A stretch of 64,000 bases of DNA. Origin: Bradyrhizobium arachidis (lineage in GTDB: Bacteria; Pseudomonadota; Alphaproteobacteria; Rhizobiales; Xanthobacteraceae). Made by a program: the position numbers and the translations under genes. Positions within the stretch are counted from its first letter, which is position 1. Each line of letters opens with the position of its first letter. Location: NCBI RefSeq assembly GCF_015291705.1, contig NZ_CP030050.1, positions 7,688,001 through 7,752,000 on the forward strand, written 5' to 3'. Below the pieces are notes generated by a model. That model ran no database searches. It had not been told where the DNA came from and was given only the letters and a program-made list of their open reading frames with translations. Shown one piece after another: positions 7,296 through 15,152 of this stretch.

Positions 7296-9986
7296 ATGCC
7301 AGACGCAATGGTCGCCGCACGTGAGTCCAAGGCGGCGAGTGGAACAGCCCAACAAGTCGACGTTGCCGTGGTCGGCGCCGGATTTGCCGGCCTCTATCTT
7401 CTCCATCGCCTGCGCAAGGCCGGCCTCTCGGCCGTCGCGCTCGAAGAAGCCGGCGATGTCGGCGGCACCTGGTACTGGAACCGCTATCCCGGCGCGCGCT
7501 GCGATATCCAGACCATCGACTACAGCTACACCTTCGACCCGGAACTGGAGAGCGCCTGGACCTGGTCGGAGAAATACGCGACCCAGCCCGAGATCCTGCG
7601 CTATCTCGGTTTCGTCGCCGATCGCTACGAGTTGCGTCGCGACATCCGCTTCAACACCAAGGTGACGGAAGCCAAGTGGGACGAGCAGGCCGAACGCTGG
7701 CAGCTCACCACCAGCAATGGCGCACCGGTTTCCGCTCGTCATTACGTCATGGCCACCGGCTGCCTCTCCGCGCCAAAGCCGCCGGAGATCGACGGCGTGA
7801 AGGATTTCAAAGGCGAGGTCTATTTCACCGGGCGCTGGCCGCATGACGGCGTCAACCTCGCGGGAAAACGCGTCGCGGTGATCGGCACCGGCTCCTCGGC
7901 GATCCAGTCGATCCCGATCATCGCCGAGCAGGCTGGCCATCTGACCGTATTCCAGCGCACGCCGAATTTCGCGCTGCCCGCCCATAACGGCCCCTCGCCG
8001 GCCGATCGCATGGACATGTTCCAGAGCGACCGCGCGGCCTATCGCGAGCAGGCGCGCCAGTCGATGACCGGCGTGCCCTATCCGCAGCAGACCGTCGTGA
8101 GCTGGCAGCTCAGCGATGCCGAGCGTCGTGAGCGTTTCGAACGCGCCTGGGCAGCCGGTGACCTCGTCCACATCCTGACGCAGCTTTGGGCTGACCAGGC
8201 GGTCGACGTCGACGGCAACAAGATCGTCCAGGACCTGATCCGCGAAAAGATCCGTGCTGCCGTCAAGGATCCCGAGACGGCGGCGGCGCTGATGCCGGAC
8301 GATCATCCCTTCGGTGCCAAGCGTCCCTGCCTCGACACCAATTACTATGCGACCTACAACCGGCCGAACGTCACGCTGGTCAATCTGCGCCAGGAGCCGA
8401 TCAAGGCGATCACCGGAAGCGGCATCACCACCGGCAAGCGCAATTTCGACGTCGACGTCATCGTGTTCGCGACCGGCTTCGACGCCATGACCGGCGCGAT
8501 CCGCGCTGTGCATCCGATCACCGGACGCGGCGGCAAGTCGCTCACCGATGTCTGGGCGCAGGGGCCGCAGAGCTATCTCGGGCTCACGGTCGAGGGCTTC
8601 CCGAACTTCTTCATGATCACCGGGCCCGGCAGCCCGTCGGTGCTCTCGAACATGGCGGTGTCGATCGAGCAGCATGTCGACTGGGTGGTCGATCGCCTCG
8701 CCGCATTGCGTGATGCCGGCTTCACCACGATGGAGCCGACCGAGACGGCGCAGGCCGCCTGGGGTCGGCACATGGCTGACTGCTCGATGGTGACGCTGCA
8801 CCGGCTCGCCAACACCTGGTACACGGGCGCCAACGTGCCGGGCAAGATCCAGGGCCTGATGCCCTATACCGGCGGCGTTGGTCCTTATCGCAGCATCTGC
8901 GACGAGGTCACGAACCGCGGCATGCTCGGCTTCAAGCTCGGCGGCCCCAATGTCGCCCCGCAATGCAACGACGGCGAGGTGGTGAAGCTGCAACCGGACG
9001 TGCGGCTGGTGCTGAACCTGCTGGCGTCGCTGAACCTGCCGCCGATCGAGTCGATGGGCGCGATCGGCGCGCGCGCCTTCGTCAACGAGTTCAACAAGGG
9101 GCGCCCGGCGGGACGCCTGATCGGCGAGATCGTCGACGGCGCCCTGCCCGGCGCCGATGGCCCGCTGCCCTATCGCGCCTACAAGCCGGCGACGCCGGGG
9201 CCGCATCCGGTCGTGGTCTATTTCCACGGCGGTGGCTGGGTGCTCGGCGACGAGCAGTCGGACGAGCCGTTCTGCCGCGACATGGTGCGGCGGACCGGCA
9301 TGATGTTCGTCAGCGTCGGCTACCGCCACGCGCCGGAGCATCGTTTCCCGGCCGCGGCCGAAGACGGCTATGCGGCGGCGCGCTGGATCGCCGAGCACGC
9401 CACCGAGCTCGGCGGCAGACCGGGACCGGTGCTGGTCGCGGGCTGGAGCGCCGGCGGCAACATCGCCGCCGTCACCTGCCAGCTCGCGCGCGACCGCGGC
9501 GGGCCTGAGATCGCCGGCCAATTGCTAGTGTGTCCGGTCACCGACTGCACCTATGATCGCCCGTCCTACAACGACAATGCGACCGGCTATTTCCTGACGC
9601 GCTCGTTGATGTACTGGTTCTGGGACCTCTACTGCTCACCGGCCGACCGCACCGATCCGCGCGTCTCGCCGCTGCGTGGCAAGGTTTCAGGGTTACCGCC
9701 GGCCTTCGTCGTCACCTGCGAGTTCGATCCCTTGCGCGACGAGGGCATCGCCTATGCCGAAGCAATGGCTGCTGCCGGCGTCCCGGTCGAACAGCTCAAG
9801 GCGCGCGGCCATTTCCACTCGTCCTTTGCGATGGTCGACGTGGTGATCACCGGCGTCCAGGGCCGCGTGCAGATGGCCGAAGCCCTGCGACGCTTTGCGG
9901 GGCTTCCGCCGGAGGTCAGCCGCGGCGACGAGACCAGCCACGGTCATGTCAGTCCGGGGCACAAGATCGCAGCGGCCGCAAGCTGA
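7296..9986 (+). CDS. fused Baeyer-Villiger-type flavin monooxygenase and HSL-type alpha/beta hydrolase
   Basis: A single 896-residue polypeptide. Residues about 20-545 form a class B flavoprotein monooxygenase with an FAD Rossmann loop GAGFAG (27-32), [17 protein letters not shown], and an NADPH loop GTGSSA (197-202). The BVMO fingerprint region [12 protein letters not shown] (171-182) has Phe177 where the consensus FxGxxxHxxxW has His. Residues about 565-870 form a hormone-sensitive-lipase-family hydrolase: oxyanion HGGGW (644-648), nucleophile GWSAGG (Ser718), Asp811 in [10 protein letters not shown], and His841 (or His839) in GHFHSSF. A plausible logic is ketone to ester to acid plus alcohol in one protein; this is inference. 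The ATG at 7296 follows a GGGAGG site. Confidence 0.85.
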   Translation: MPDAMVAARESKAASGTAQQVDVAVVGAGFAGLYLLHRLRKAGLSAVALEEAGDVGGTWYWNRYPGARCDIQTIDYSYTFDPELESAWTWSEKYATQPEILRYLGFVADRYELRRDIRFNTKVTEAKWDEQAERWQLTTSNGAPVSARHYVMATGCLSAPKPPEIDGVKDFKGEVYFTGRWPHDGVNLAGKRVAVIGTGSSAIQSIPIIAEQAGHLTVFQRTPNFALPAHNGPSPADRMDMFQSDRAAYREQARQSMTGVPYPQQTVVSWQLSDAERRERFERAWAAGDLVHILTQLWADQAVDVDGNKIVQDLIREKIRAAVKDPETAAALMPDDHPFGAKRPCLDTNYYATYNRPNVTLVNLRQEPIKAITGSGITTGKRNFDVDVIVFATGFDAMTGAIRAVHPITGRGGKSLTDVWAQGPQSYLGLTVEGFPNFFMITGPGSPSVLSNMAVSIEQHVDWVVDRLAALRDAGFTTMEPTETAQAAWGRHMADCSMVTLHRLANTWYTGANVPGKIQGLMPYTGGVGPYRSICDEVTNRGMLGFKLGGPNVAPQCNDGEVVKLQPDVRLVLNLLASLNLPPIESMGAIGARAFVNEFNKGRPAGRLIGEIVDGALPGADGPLPYRAYKPATPGPHPVVVYFHGGGWVLGDEQSDEPFCRDMVRRTGMMFVSVGYRHAPEHRFPAAAEDGYAAARWIAEHATELGGRPGPVLVAGWSAGGNIAAVTCQLARDRGGPEIAGQLLVCPVTDCTYDRPSYNDNATGYFLTRSLMYWFWDLYCSPADRTDPRVSPLRGKVSGLPPAFVVTCEFDPLRDEGIAYAEAMAAAGVPVEQLKARGHFHSSFAMVDVVITGVQGRVQMAEALRRFAGLPPEVSRGDETSHGHVSPGHKIAAAAS

Positions 9987-9996
9987 CGGCAACAAG

Positions 9997-10022
9997 GCGG
10001 CCGGGAACCTTTTCCCGGCCGC
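9997..10022 (+). terminator. strong GC hairpin after the fusion gene
   Basis: A perfect 11-bp stem (GCGGCCGGGAA paired with TTCCCGGCCGC) and 4-nt loop begin 10 nt after the TGA of the monooxygenase-hydrolase gene. No strong T-run follows, so it may be a weak terminator or a 3-prime end stabiliser. Confidence 0.5.
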
Positions 10023-10115
10023 CGCGTTGTGTGGCTGCGGCATTGAGATGCAGCGATAGTGGGCCCCGGCACGCCAACCAGCGTGCTGGGGTGTTTTTGC
10101 GTGAGGGCGGGGACA

Positions 10116-10391
10116 ATGAGGGACGCATCAGTTGCAGGTTCAAAGGTCGATTTCAGCGCGCTTGCGGTGCTGCACAAATGGCCGTCACTGGCGAATCAGC
10201 GCCGGCCGGACAGGGACACCTATCAGGTGAGCGAAGGCACGCTCGATCAGTGCATCTCCGCTTTCATGGGCAAGCCGGCGGCGACCAGACATCTTTATGA
10301 AATCCACACGACGGCGCAGCCGCCGCTGGTCACGGGCGTCCTCTCGCCCGAGCACGTCGCAGAGCTGTCGCGCTTGCGGGAATATCTCTGA
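10116..10391 (+). CDS. 91-residue hypothetical protein
   Basis: The ATG at 10116 has a G-rich ribosome site (GAGGGCGGGG) just upstream; the frame also reaches back to 10059. The product starts MRDASVAGSKVDFSALAVLHKW and contains a segment QVSEGTLDQCISAFMGKPAA followed by LYEIHT. It is soluble, with no signal peptide and no domain recognised. It ends 80 nt before the next small gene on the same strand. Confidence 0.55.
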   Translation: MRDASVAGSKVDFSALAVLHKWPSLANQRRPDRDTYQVSEGTLDQCISAFMGKPAATRHLYEIHTTAQPPLVTGVLSPEHVAELSRLREYL

Positions 10392-10471
10392 TTGCGTGCA
10401 GGCGCGGAAAGCTGCACGCGCGCGACAAGCTTCCGATCAAGGCAGGAACCTTCTTCCGGTTTTTCCCGTTA

Positions 10472-10810
10472 ATGGGGATCGGAAGTCAAGACGAGTGCCT
10501 CAAGATGCTTGAAGCCAGCGTACCATCTTCCATCGTGCCTTATGGCGCAGATCAGACCCTGATCGTGGTGATCGATCGCCTCGACAAGGCAACTGAGATT
10601 CGGGTCGAGCGCAGCGATCTCGAAGCCACCATCGGCGAGCTCGTCGCCGGCTGCTTCAACGATCCCATCAAGGTGATTTCCTTCAACACGCTCGAGCACT
10701 GGATGAAGGACATCTCCACCGATGTCGCCGGCGAGATCAAGGCGCGTTGCGACATCGACGGCGTGACGCTGCCGGATTATCTCAGCGACTTCGTCGAGAG
10801 CCACACCTGA
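10472..10810 (+). CDS. 112-residue hypothetical protein
   Basis: A compact acidic protein. An alternative start at the ATG at 10505 (MLEASVPSSIVPYGADQT) would give 101 residues and may be the true one, since neither start has a clear ribosome site. The body TLIVVIDRLDKATEIRVERSDLEATIGEL and the C-terminus LPDYLSDFVESHT suggest a small alpha/beta protein. No known family is recognised. It is followed by a good intrinsic terminator at 10858. Confidence 0.65.
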   Translation: MGIGSQDECLKMLEASVPSSIVPYGADQTLIVVIDRLDKATEIRVERSDLEATIGELVAGCFNDPIKVISFNTLEHWMKDISTDVAGEIKARCDIDGVTLPDYLSDFVESHT

Positions 10811-10857
10811 TCGCGCATTGTGCAATTGACGGACATCAAATCGCAGGCAACAAAAAA

Positions 10858-10879
10858 GCGCCGCGTCCGCGGCGCTTTT
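10858..10879. terminator. bidirectional intrinsic terminator
   Basis: A GCGCCGC/GCGGCGC stem with a 4-nt loop is followed by TTTT on the plus strand and flanked by an A-run on the other side. It can therefore end both the 112-residue gene (plus) and the 28-residue microprotein transcript (minus). Confidence 0.75.
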
Positions 10880-10902
10880 CCGTACTTCAACGTTCGTGCT
10901 TG

Positions 10903-10949
10903 AGCATGATCTTGTCGGAAAACCGCTCTACACTTTTCCCGATCATGCT
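10903..10949 (-). repeat. 47-nt palindromic element, copy 1, abutting a stop codon
   Basis: Arms AGCATGATC/GATCATGCT with an inner GGAAAA/TTTTCC pairing. On the minus strand the element begins at the first base after the TAG of the 28-residue microprotein. Copies 2 and 3 are at 44647-44693 and 60502-60548, with identical length and orientation relative to a stop codon. Confidence 0.85.
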
Positions 10950-11036
10950 CTAGTGGTGCCAGAACAATGCCAGCAGCAGAATGATCGGCAGCGGCACGCC
11001 AAGCAGCCAAAGCAAAGCACCTCTTCCAAAACCCAT
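10950..11036 (-). CDS. 28-residue membrane microprotein
   Basis: The ATG at 11036 has a very strong ribosome site (a run of AGGAGG repeats about 6 nt upstream) and opens a 28-codon frame to TAG at 10950. The product MGFGRGALLWLLGVPLPIIL is followed by LLALFWHH. One basic residue and then a single membrane-spanning helix suggest an inner-membrane microprotein. The initiation site is one of the best in the window. Its stop codon abuts palindromic element copy 1. Confidence 0.7.
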   Translation of the reverse strand: MGFGRGALLWLLGVPLPIILLLALFWHH

Positions 11037-11138
11037 GATGTCCTCCTCCTCTTGCCTCGCCCAGATGACGCGGCAGGCGAAAAGAAGTTCCGCGCCTCAA
11101 AGAGAGGGCGAATGCGTTCAGTGCATGGATTACGGGAG

Positions 11139-11294
11139 TTATGCGCGCCGGTACTTGCCAGCGATCAGTTCGATCTCGCGGCGGCGGTCGCCGGCGAAGG
11201 TCAGCAGCTTTTCGATCGTCAGCGTATCCGTGATCCGTTTGGCGAGGCGCTCGGCGCGCGCGGCCTGATCTTCGAGATACTGGATCGTGTTCAA
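11139..11294 (-). CDS. 51-residue hypothetical protein, TTG start
   Basis: The frame is open to an ATG at 11336 without a ribosome site. A TTG at 11294 has GGGGAGG about 6 nt upstream and gives a product starting (L)NTIQYLEDQAARAERLA, so TTG is preferred. The protein is helical and charged with an amphipathic character throughout, ending ELIAGKYRRA. No domain is recognised. Confidence 0.55.
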   Translation of the reverse strand: MNTIQYLEDQAARAERLAKRITDTLTIEKLLTFAGDRRREIELIAGKYRRA

Positions 11295-11397
11295 GCGCCC
11301 GCCTCCCCAACCGCCCCGAATTGTTCGGGCAGCCATCGTGCGCGAGAAGCAGCTAACAGCCGGTTAAGCGCGGCGCGTCTCAGCTCGATGAATCGCG

Positions 11398-11919
11398 CTA
11401 TCGCACGACATCGAGCCTGACATTGGTGATGCCCTTGTCGACCATGCCAAGCGCCTCGGCCGCGGACGGCGAGACGTCGACCACGCGTCCGCGAACGAAC
11501 GGCCCGCGATCGTTGACCCGGACGGTGACGAAGCGGCCGGAGGAAACATCGGTGACACGCAGCTTGGTGCCGAACGGCAGGGTCGGATGGGCCGCGGTCA
11601 ATTCGTTCTTGTCGAACTTCTCGCCGCTTGCGGTTTCCGTATCCGAATAGAAGCTGGCAACGCCATGCGAAGCGTTTTGCTTTGCCTCGCGAGTATTATT
11701 GGGAATGCGCGCCCGGTGGATCGGCCGCGGGCGGAATGCCGCGACCCGGTGCGGCCGCTCGATCGTGGCCTGCCGGCTGGTGCCGAGATCCGCCCTCTGG
11801 CGGCCGGCCGGCGACTGCGCGCACGCGGCGAGCGAAGCGGCACCGACGATGACCAGCAGCAGCCGGCTCGAGGTTGCCAGGGACATCCGGGCAGTTTCGG
11901 CACTTGCAATGCGAGACAT
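11398..11919 (-). CDS. rlpA: RlpA-like septal ring lipoprotein (lytic transglycosylase family)
   Basis: The ATG at 11919 is chosen for a GGAGGGCGC site. The 173-residue product has a lipoprotein signal with lipobox LAAC (lipidated Cys33), so it should be anchored in the outer membrane. The C-terminal half is a double-psi beta-barrel beginning GVASFYSDTETASGEKF and continuing LPFGTKLRVTDVSSGRFV, then VRVNDRGPFVRGRVVDVS. RlpA homologs cleave denuded glycan strands of peptidoglycan and act at septa. No SPOR domain is present, which is usual for short alphaproteobacterial forms. Activity is inferred from the family. Confidence 0.85.
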   Translation of the reverse strand: MSRIASAETARMSLATSSRLLLVIVGAASLAACAQSPAGRQRADLGTSRQATIERPHRVAAFRPRPIHRARIPNNTREAKQNASHGVASFYSDTETASGEKFDKNELTAAHPTLPFGTKLRVTDVSSGRFVTVRVNDRGPFVRGRVVDVSPSAAEALGMVDKGITNVRLDVVR

Positions 11920-12071
11920 GATGCGCCCTCCGAACAACCCCAAGTTTCGGTCGGCAATGAGGGCAGAACCTTGTCTGAACAGAAGCGGCCTTGCGGCCGC
12001 GGTCCTTTCGCGCCAGCTGTGGCCATTCCACCACAGTCGCTGTCGTGAATCGGAACAAAATTCGCGGAAAA

Positions 12072-12236
12072 TCAGCCCGATACGACCCGCAAAATGATCG
12101 GACGCGAATCCGGGCTGGGCTCACCGGTATCGGCGTCCCCCTTCAGGAGCCGCATCAGCTCGCGCCGATAGAGCCGTCGCCAGCCGGTTTTCAGGCTGGC
12201 GAGAAAGTCGAGCTCCAATTGCGTCAGTGTGCACAT
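12072..12236 (-). CDS. possible 54-residue hypothetical protein
   Basis: A short frame with coding-like third positions: ATG at 12236, TGA at 12072. The product begins MCTLTQLELDFLASLKTGWR and continues RLYRRELMRLLKGD, with a polar C-terminus. It would otherwise leave an unusually long gap between rlpA and the DUF1501 gene. The ribosome site is weak and no family is recognised. Confidence 0.4.
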   Translation of the reverse strand: MCTLTQLELDFLASLKTGWRRLYRRELMRLLKGDADTGEPSPDSRPIILRVVSG

Positions 12237-12266
12237 CACGAACCCGATCCGGTTGCGACAACGCCG

Positions 12267-13517
12267 TCAGCCGACGAGGCCTCCCATCGGTTTGACCTCA
12301 GTGCTGCCGGGGAAGACTGTATCTGCCAGCACCTTCTCCTCAACGCGCAGGTGATCCCGCAGCAAGCCCTTCAGCACCGCGCGCAAATCCGTGGTTGGCT
12401 TGAGATCGCGATCCTCGAACAGCTGCGCCGGCTTCAGGCCCGGCCAGTCCGCGATCACGCGGCCGCCGGCGAGTCCGCCGCCGATGAGGAAGGCGACCGT
12501 GCCCGTGCCGTGATCCGTGCCTTGCGTACCGTTGATGCGCGCGGTGCGGCCGAACTCGGTGACGACGGCGACCACAGTCTCGTTCCATGCCTCGCCCATG
12601 TTGCTCTCGATCGCCGCGAACGCGCCGTCGAGCGCGCCGAGCAGATTGTAGAGCTGGCCGGACGCTGCGCCTTCCGCAATATGCGTGTCCCAGCCGACGA
12701 AGCCCATGGCGCCGACGCGCGGGCCGTCGGGCTTTGCGAGATAGCGCGCGGCGGTGCCGGCGGCTTCGGCGAAATAGGCGCGCACGCGCGCGATGCCCGG
12801 AGGCGCCAGGGTCGGATCGTCCGACATCGGATCGCCCGCGCCCGGTGCGCCGCCGAGCGAGGCCAGCTTCATCCGCGCCTGGAGCACGGTCGCGAGTTTC
12901 GGGTCGGTGTGCTGGTAGAGATCGAGCAGACGGTTCTGCGTGTCCTCGCTCGCCGGCAGCAATTTCTGTGGCACCCATGTCATCACCGGCGCCGAGCCGC
13001 GCACCACCAGCGGCGTCACCGAACCGATGCCGAGCGCGCGGCTGCCGCGCGGATCGACGCGCCCGCCGGATTCCATCGCAAGCAGCGCGCGGTTGAGCCA
13101 TCCCGACGCGGTCACGCCGGGTTTGGAAATGCCGCTCTCCAGCACGTCCTGGCCATCGAAATGCGAACGCTCGCGATAGGGCGTCGCGCAGGCGTGGACG
13201 ATCGCGGCCTTGCCGCTTTTGTAGAGCCGGTGCAGGTTCGGCATCGCCGGGTTGAGCGCGAAAAAGGAATCGAGCGGCAGCGCCGGCGGCTTGCCGTCCA
13301 GCAGTAGCGCGCGATCGCCGCGCAAGGAGGCCCAGTCGGGATCACCGACCGGCGCGACCGCGCCGAGGCCATCGAGCGCGCCGCGCAGCACGATGACGAG
13401 CAGACGCGGATCGCGGCCTTCGGCGCGCGCGATCCGCGGCATCTGGCTCCAGGCGAACAGCGCACCGGAGCCGACCAGAAGCTCGCGCCGCGTGGGCAGA
13501 TGATGATCGAAGCCCAT
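12267..13517 (-). CDS. DUF1501 family protein, Tat-exported
   Basis: A 416-residue protein from the ATG at 13517 with an AGAGGAGGTGAGC ribosome site. A twin-arginine leader (TRRELLVGSGALFAWSQ) predicts export in folded form. The body is alkaline-phosphatase/sulfatase-like DUF1501: LLVIVLRGALDGLGAVAP at the start, HFDGQDVLESG, FVGWDTHIAEG, VVTEFGRTARING and GTDHGTGTVAFLIGGGLAGG. DUF1501 genes almost always sit beside DUF1800 genes and the pair has no established biochemical function. Here it starts two bases after the DUF1800 stop, in one operon that carries a BlaI-type operator (15044-15073). Confidence 0.9.
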   Translation of the reverse strand: MGFDHHLPTRRELLVGSGALFAWSQMPRIARAEGRDPRLLVIVLRGALDGLGAVAPVGDPDWASLRGDRALLLDGKPPALPLDSFFALNPAMPNLHRLYKSGKAAIVHACATPYRERSHFDGQDVLESGISKPGVTASGWLNRALLAMESGGRVDPRGSRALGIGSVTPLVVRGSAPVMTWVPQKLLPASEDTQNRLLDLYQHTDPKLATVLQARMKLASLGGAPGAGDPMSDDPTLAPPGIARVRAYFAEAAGTAARYLAKPDGPRVGAMGFVGWDTHIAEGAASGQLYNLLGALDGAFAAIESNMGEAWNETVVAVVTEFGRTARINGTQGTDHGTGTVAFLIGGGLAGGRVIADWPGLKPAQLFEDRDLKPTTDLRAVLKGLLRDHLRVEEKVLADTVFPGSTEVKPMGGLVG

Positions 13518-13519
13518 GC

Positions 13520-14995
13520 TCACCTCCTCTGAAAATCCGCCGACATGAACAGCAGCGCGAGCGCCTGCTGCCGGCTCTCGGCGCGGCCGACCGCCTGCTT
13601 CACCTCGCTCGCGATCTCTGATGCGAACACGTCCTCGATGATCACTTGCGGATCGGCCATGCCGGTGATGCGCTCGGCGAAATTGTTGGCGACGTCGAGC
13701 CGCCGGCCGACGCCGTCGATCCAGCTCGCCTCGTCGTCCGGATAGCCCTTGGGCATCGACGGACGCCACAGCGGTTCGCCGAGCAGTTGCTGGCCGCCGG
13801 TGTAGCGGACGGGATCGACGAGCGTGATGCCGGTCGCACGCACCATGCCGACGACCCATTCGCCGGGACGCTTGAGCTTCGACGGCGGCCCGCGCCAGGC
13901 GTCATCCGACGACACCATCGCGATCGCGACCTGCTTGAGATCGCCTTCGGTGTCGCGAAAGGTCTTCGCCAGCTGCTCGATCAGCGCCGGCGGCGGCTCG
14001 TCCGCAACGAAGTGCCGCGCGAGCTTGGTTGCGACATGGGTTGCGGTCGCCGGATGCGCGGCGAGGTCGCGCAGCACGGCGCGGCCCTGCTCGGCGTCTT
14101 CCTGCTCGTAGCGCTTGCCGAGCACGGTCTGCCCGCCGGGCTCATGGAGCCGCGGATTGAAGGTGAACTCGCCGCCGTGAGTGGGATCGGCGCCCGGCGG
14201 CACCAGGGTCCAACCCGTCAGCACATTGGCGAAACTGATGACGTCGTCCTGGGTGTAGCCGGTGCGCACGCCGAGCGTATGCAGCTCCATGATCTCGCGC
14301 GCAAAATTCTCGTTGAGGCCGCGGCTGCGGTTGATGCCGGCGGTCGAGTTCGCGCCCATCGATTCCAGATTGTCGAGATAGAACAGCATCGCCGGATGGC
14401 CCTCGGTGGCCAGCAGCAGATCGACGAAGCGGCCGAGCGCATTGGCACGCACCGCTTCGCGCTCGTAGGCGCCGGACATGCTCTGAATCCGGTTGGCCGA
14501 GATGCAGAAATGATTTGACCAGAACCACACCAGCCGCTCGGCGAAGCCGATCTCGGCAGACAGCGCGGCCTCCGTGCGCAGCTTGGCTTCCTGCAAATAG
14601 ATCGGGCGGCCGGGATCGGGAATGGCGTCGGCAGCCTGCTTCGCCGCCATCTCGGCAGCGTCCTTCTCCTGGCCTTGCGCCGGCGCCTGCCCTTCGCTCT
14701 GCGCCTGGCTTTGCTCGCCCGCAGCCACTTGCGTCGCAGCCATCTGCTGCTTCTTGGCCTGCTGCTGCGCCTGCTTGGCGCGCGCCGTCCGCCGCGCATT
14801 GGCATCGGCCACGGTGCGATAGGCCTTCGCACTCGTCGGAAGACTGGCTGCGGCGGTCAGCGTGAGCGGCCGGTCGAGCTCTGCGATCAGCGCGCCGCGC
14901 GGGTCGGTCCCGATGGCGGCGATCGATCCCGGCCGTGGTCCCATCCCGAAGCGATGGAGCGCCAGCACGACCTCGGCCTTTGCAGCATTGCTCAT
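13520..14995 (-). CDS. DUF1800 family protein
   Basis: A 491-residue protein from the ATG at 14995 (MSNAAKAEVVLALHRFGMGP); the frame extends upstream to 15094 through implausible Cys/Arg-rich sequence, so the internal start is preferred. DUF1800 hallmarks are HRFGMGPRPG near the N-terminus, an Ala/Gln-rich low-complexity insert (KAQKQ-type, roughly residues 55-110), ERLVWFWSNHFCIS, NFAREIMELHTLGV and YTQDDVISFANVLTGWT. No signal peptide is evident. It is the first gene of the DUF1800-DUF1501 pair. The double operator 49-78 nt upstream implies repression by the adjacent BlaI-like protein. Confidence 0.9.
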   Translation of the reverse strand: MSNAAKAEVVLALHRFGMGPRPGSIAAIGTDPRGALIAELDRPLTLTAAASLPTSAKAYRTVADANARRTARAKQAQQQAKKQQMAATQVAAGEQSQAQSEGQAPAQGQEKDAAEMAAKQAADAIPDPGRPIYLQEAKLRTEAALSAEIGFAERLVWFWSNHFCISANRIQSMSGAYEREAVRANALGRFVDLLLATEGHPAMLFYLDNLESMGANSTAGINRSRGLNENFAREIMELHTLGVRTGYTQDDVISFANVLTGWTLVPPGADPTHGGEFTFNPRLHEPGGQTVLGKRYEQEDAEQGRAVLRDLAAHPATATHVATKLARHFVADEPPPALIEQLAKTFRDTEGDLKQVAIAMVSSDDAWRGPPSKLKRPGEWVVGMVRATGITLVDPVRYTGGQQLLGEPLWRPSMPKGYPDDEASWIDGVGRRLDVANNFAERITGMADPQVIIEDVFASEIASEVKQAVGRAESRQQALALLFMSADFQRR

Positions 14996-15043
14996 GACGA
15001 ATGCCCAATCTTTCGAGACTGCCCGACGGCAGCGCCATCGGCA

Positions 15044-15073
15044 GCTACGACTTGTAGTGCTACAAATCGTAGC
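15044..15073 (-). promoter_or_regulatory. double BlaI/MecI-type operator of the DUF1800 operon
   Basis: Two CTAC-N5-GTAG dyads in tandem, at 15045-15057 (CTACGACTTGTAG) and 15060-15072 (CTACAAATCGTAG). Together they form a 30-nt inverted repeat with one mismatch per arm, 49-78 nt before the DUF1800 ATG. A 23-nt part (15051-15073) matches 18 of 23 positions upstream of blaI (18088-18110). The assignment to BlaI is by location and by resemblance to TACA/TGTA operators. Confidence 0.7.
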
Positions 15074-15152
15074 ATTCAACCAATGGACGGGCAAGCGGAG
15101 ATTGGGACACCGCCGTCAAGAAATCGCGAGCCGCCGGCCGGCAGCAGCCGTC

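Noticed and set aside
7278..9521. 747-codon minus-strand frame opposite the monooxygenase-esterase gene
   Set aside because: It mirrors a well-supported gene in a GC-rich genome; the product is Arg/Asp/Gly/His-rich without motifs, as expected of antisense shadow frames.
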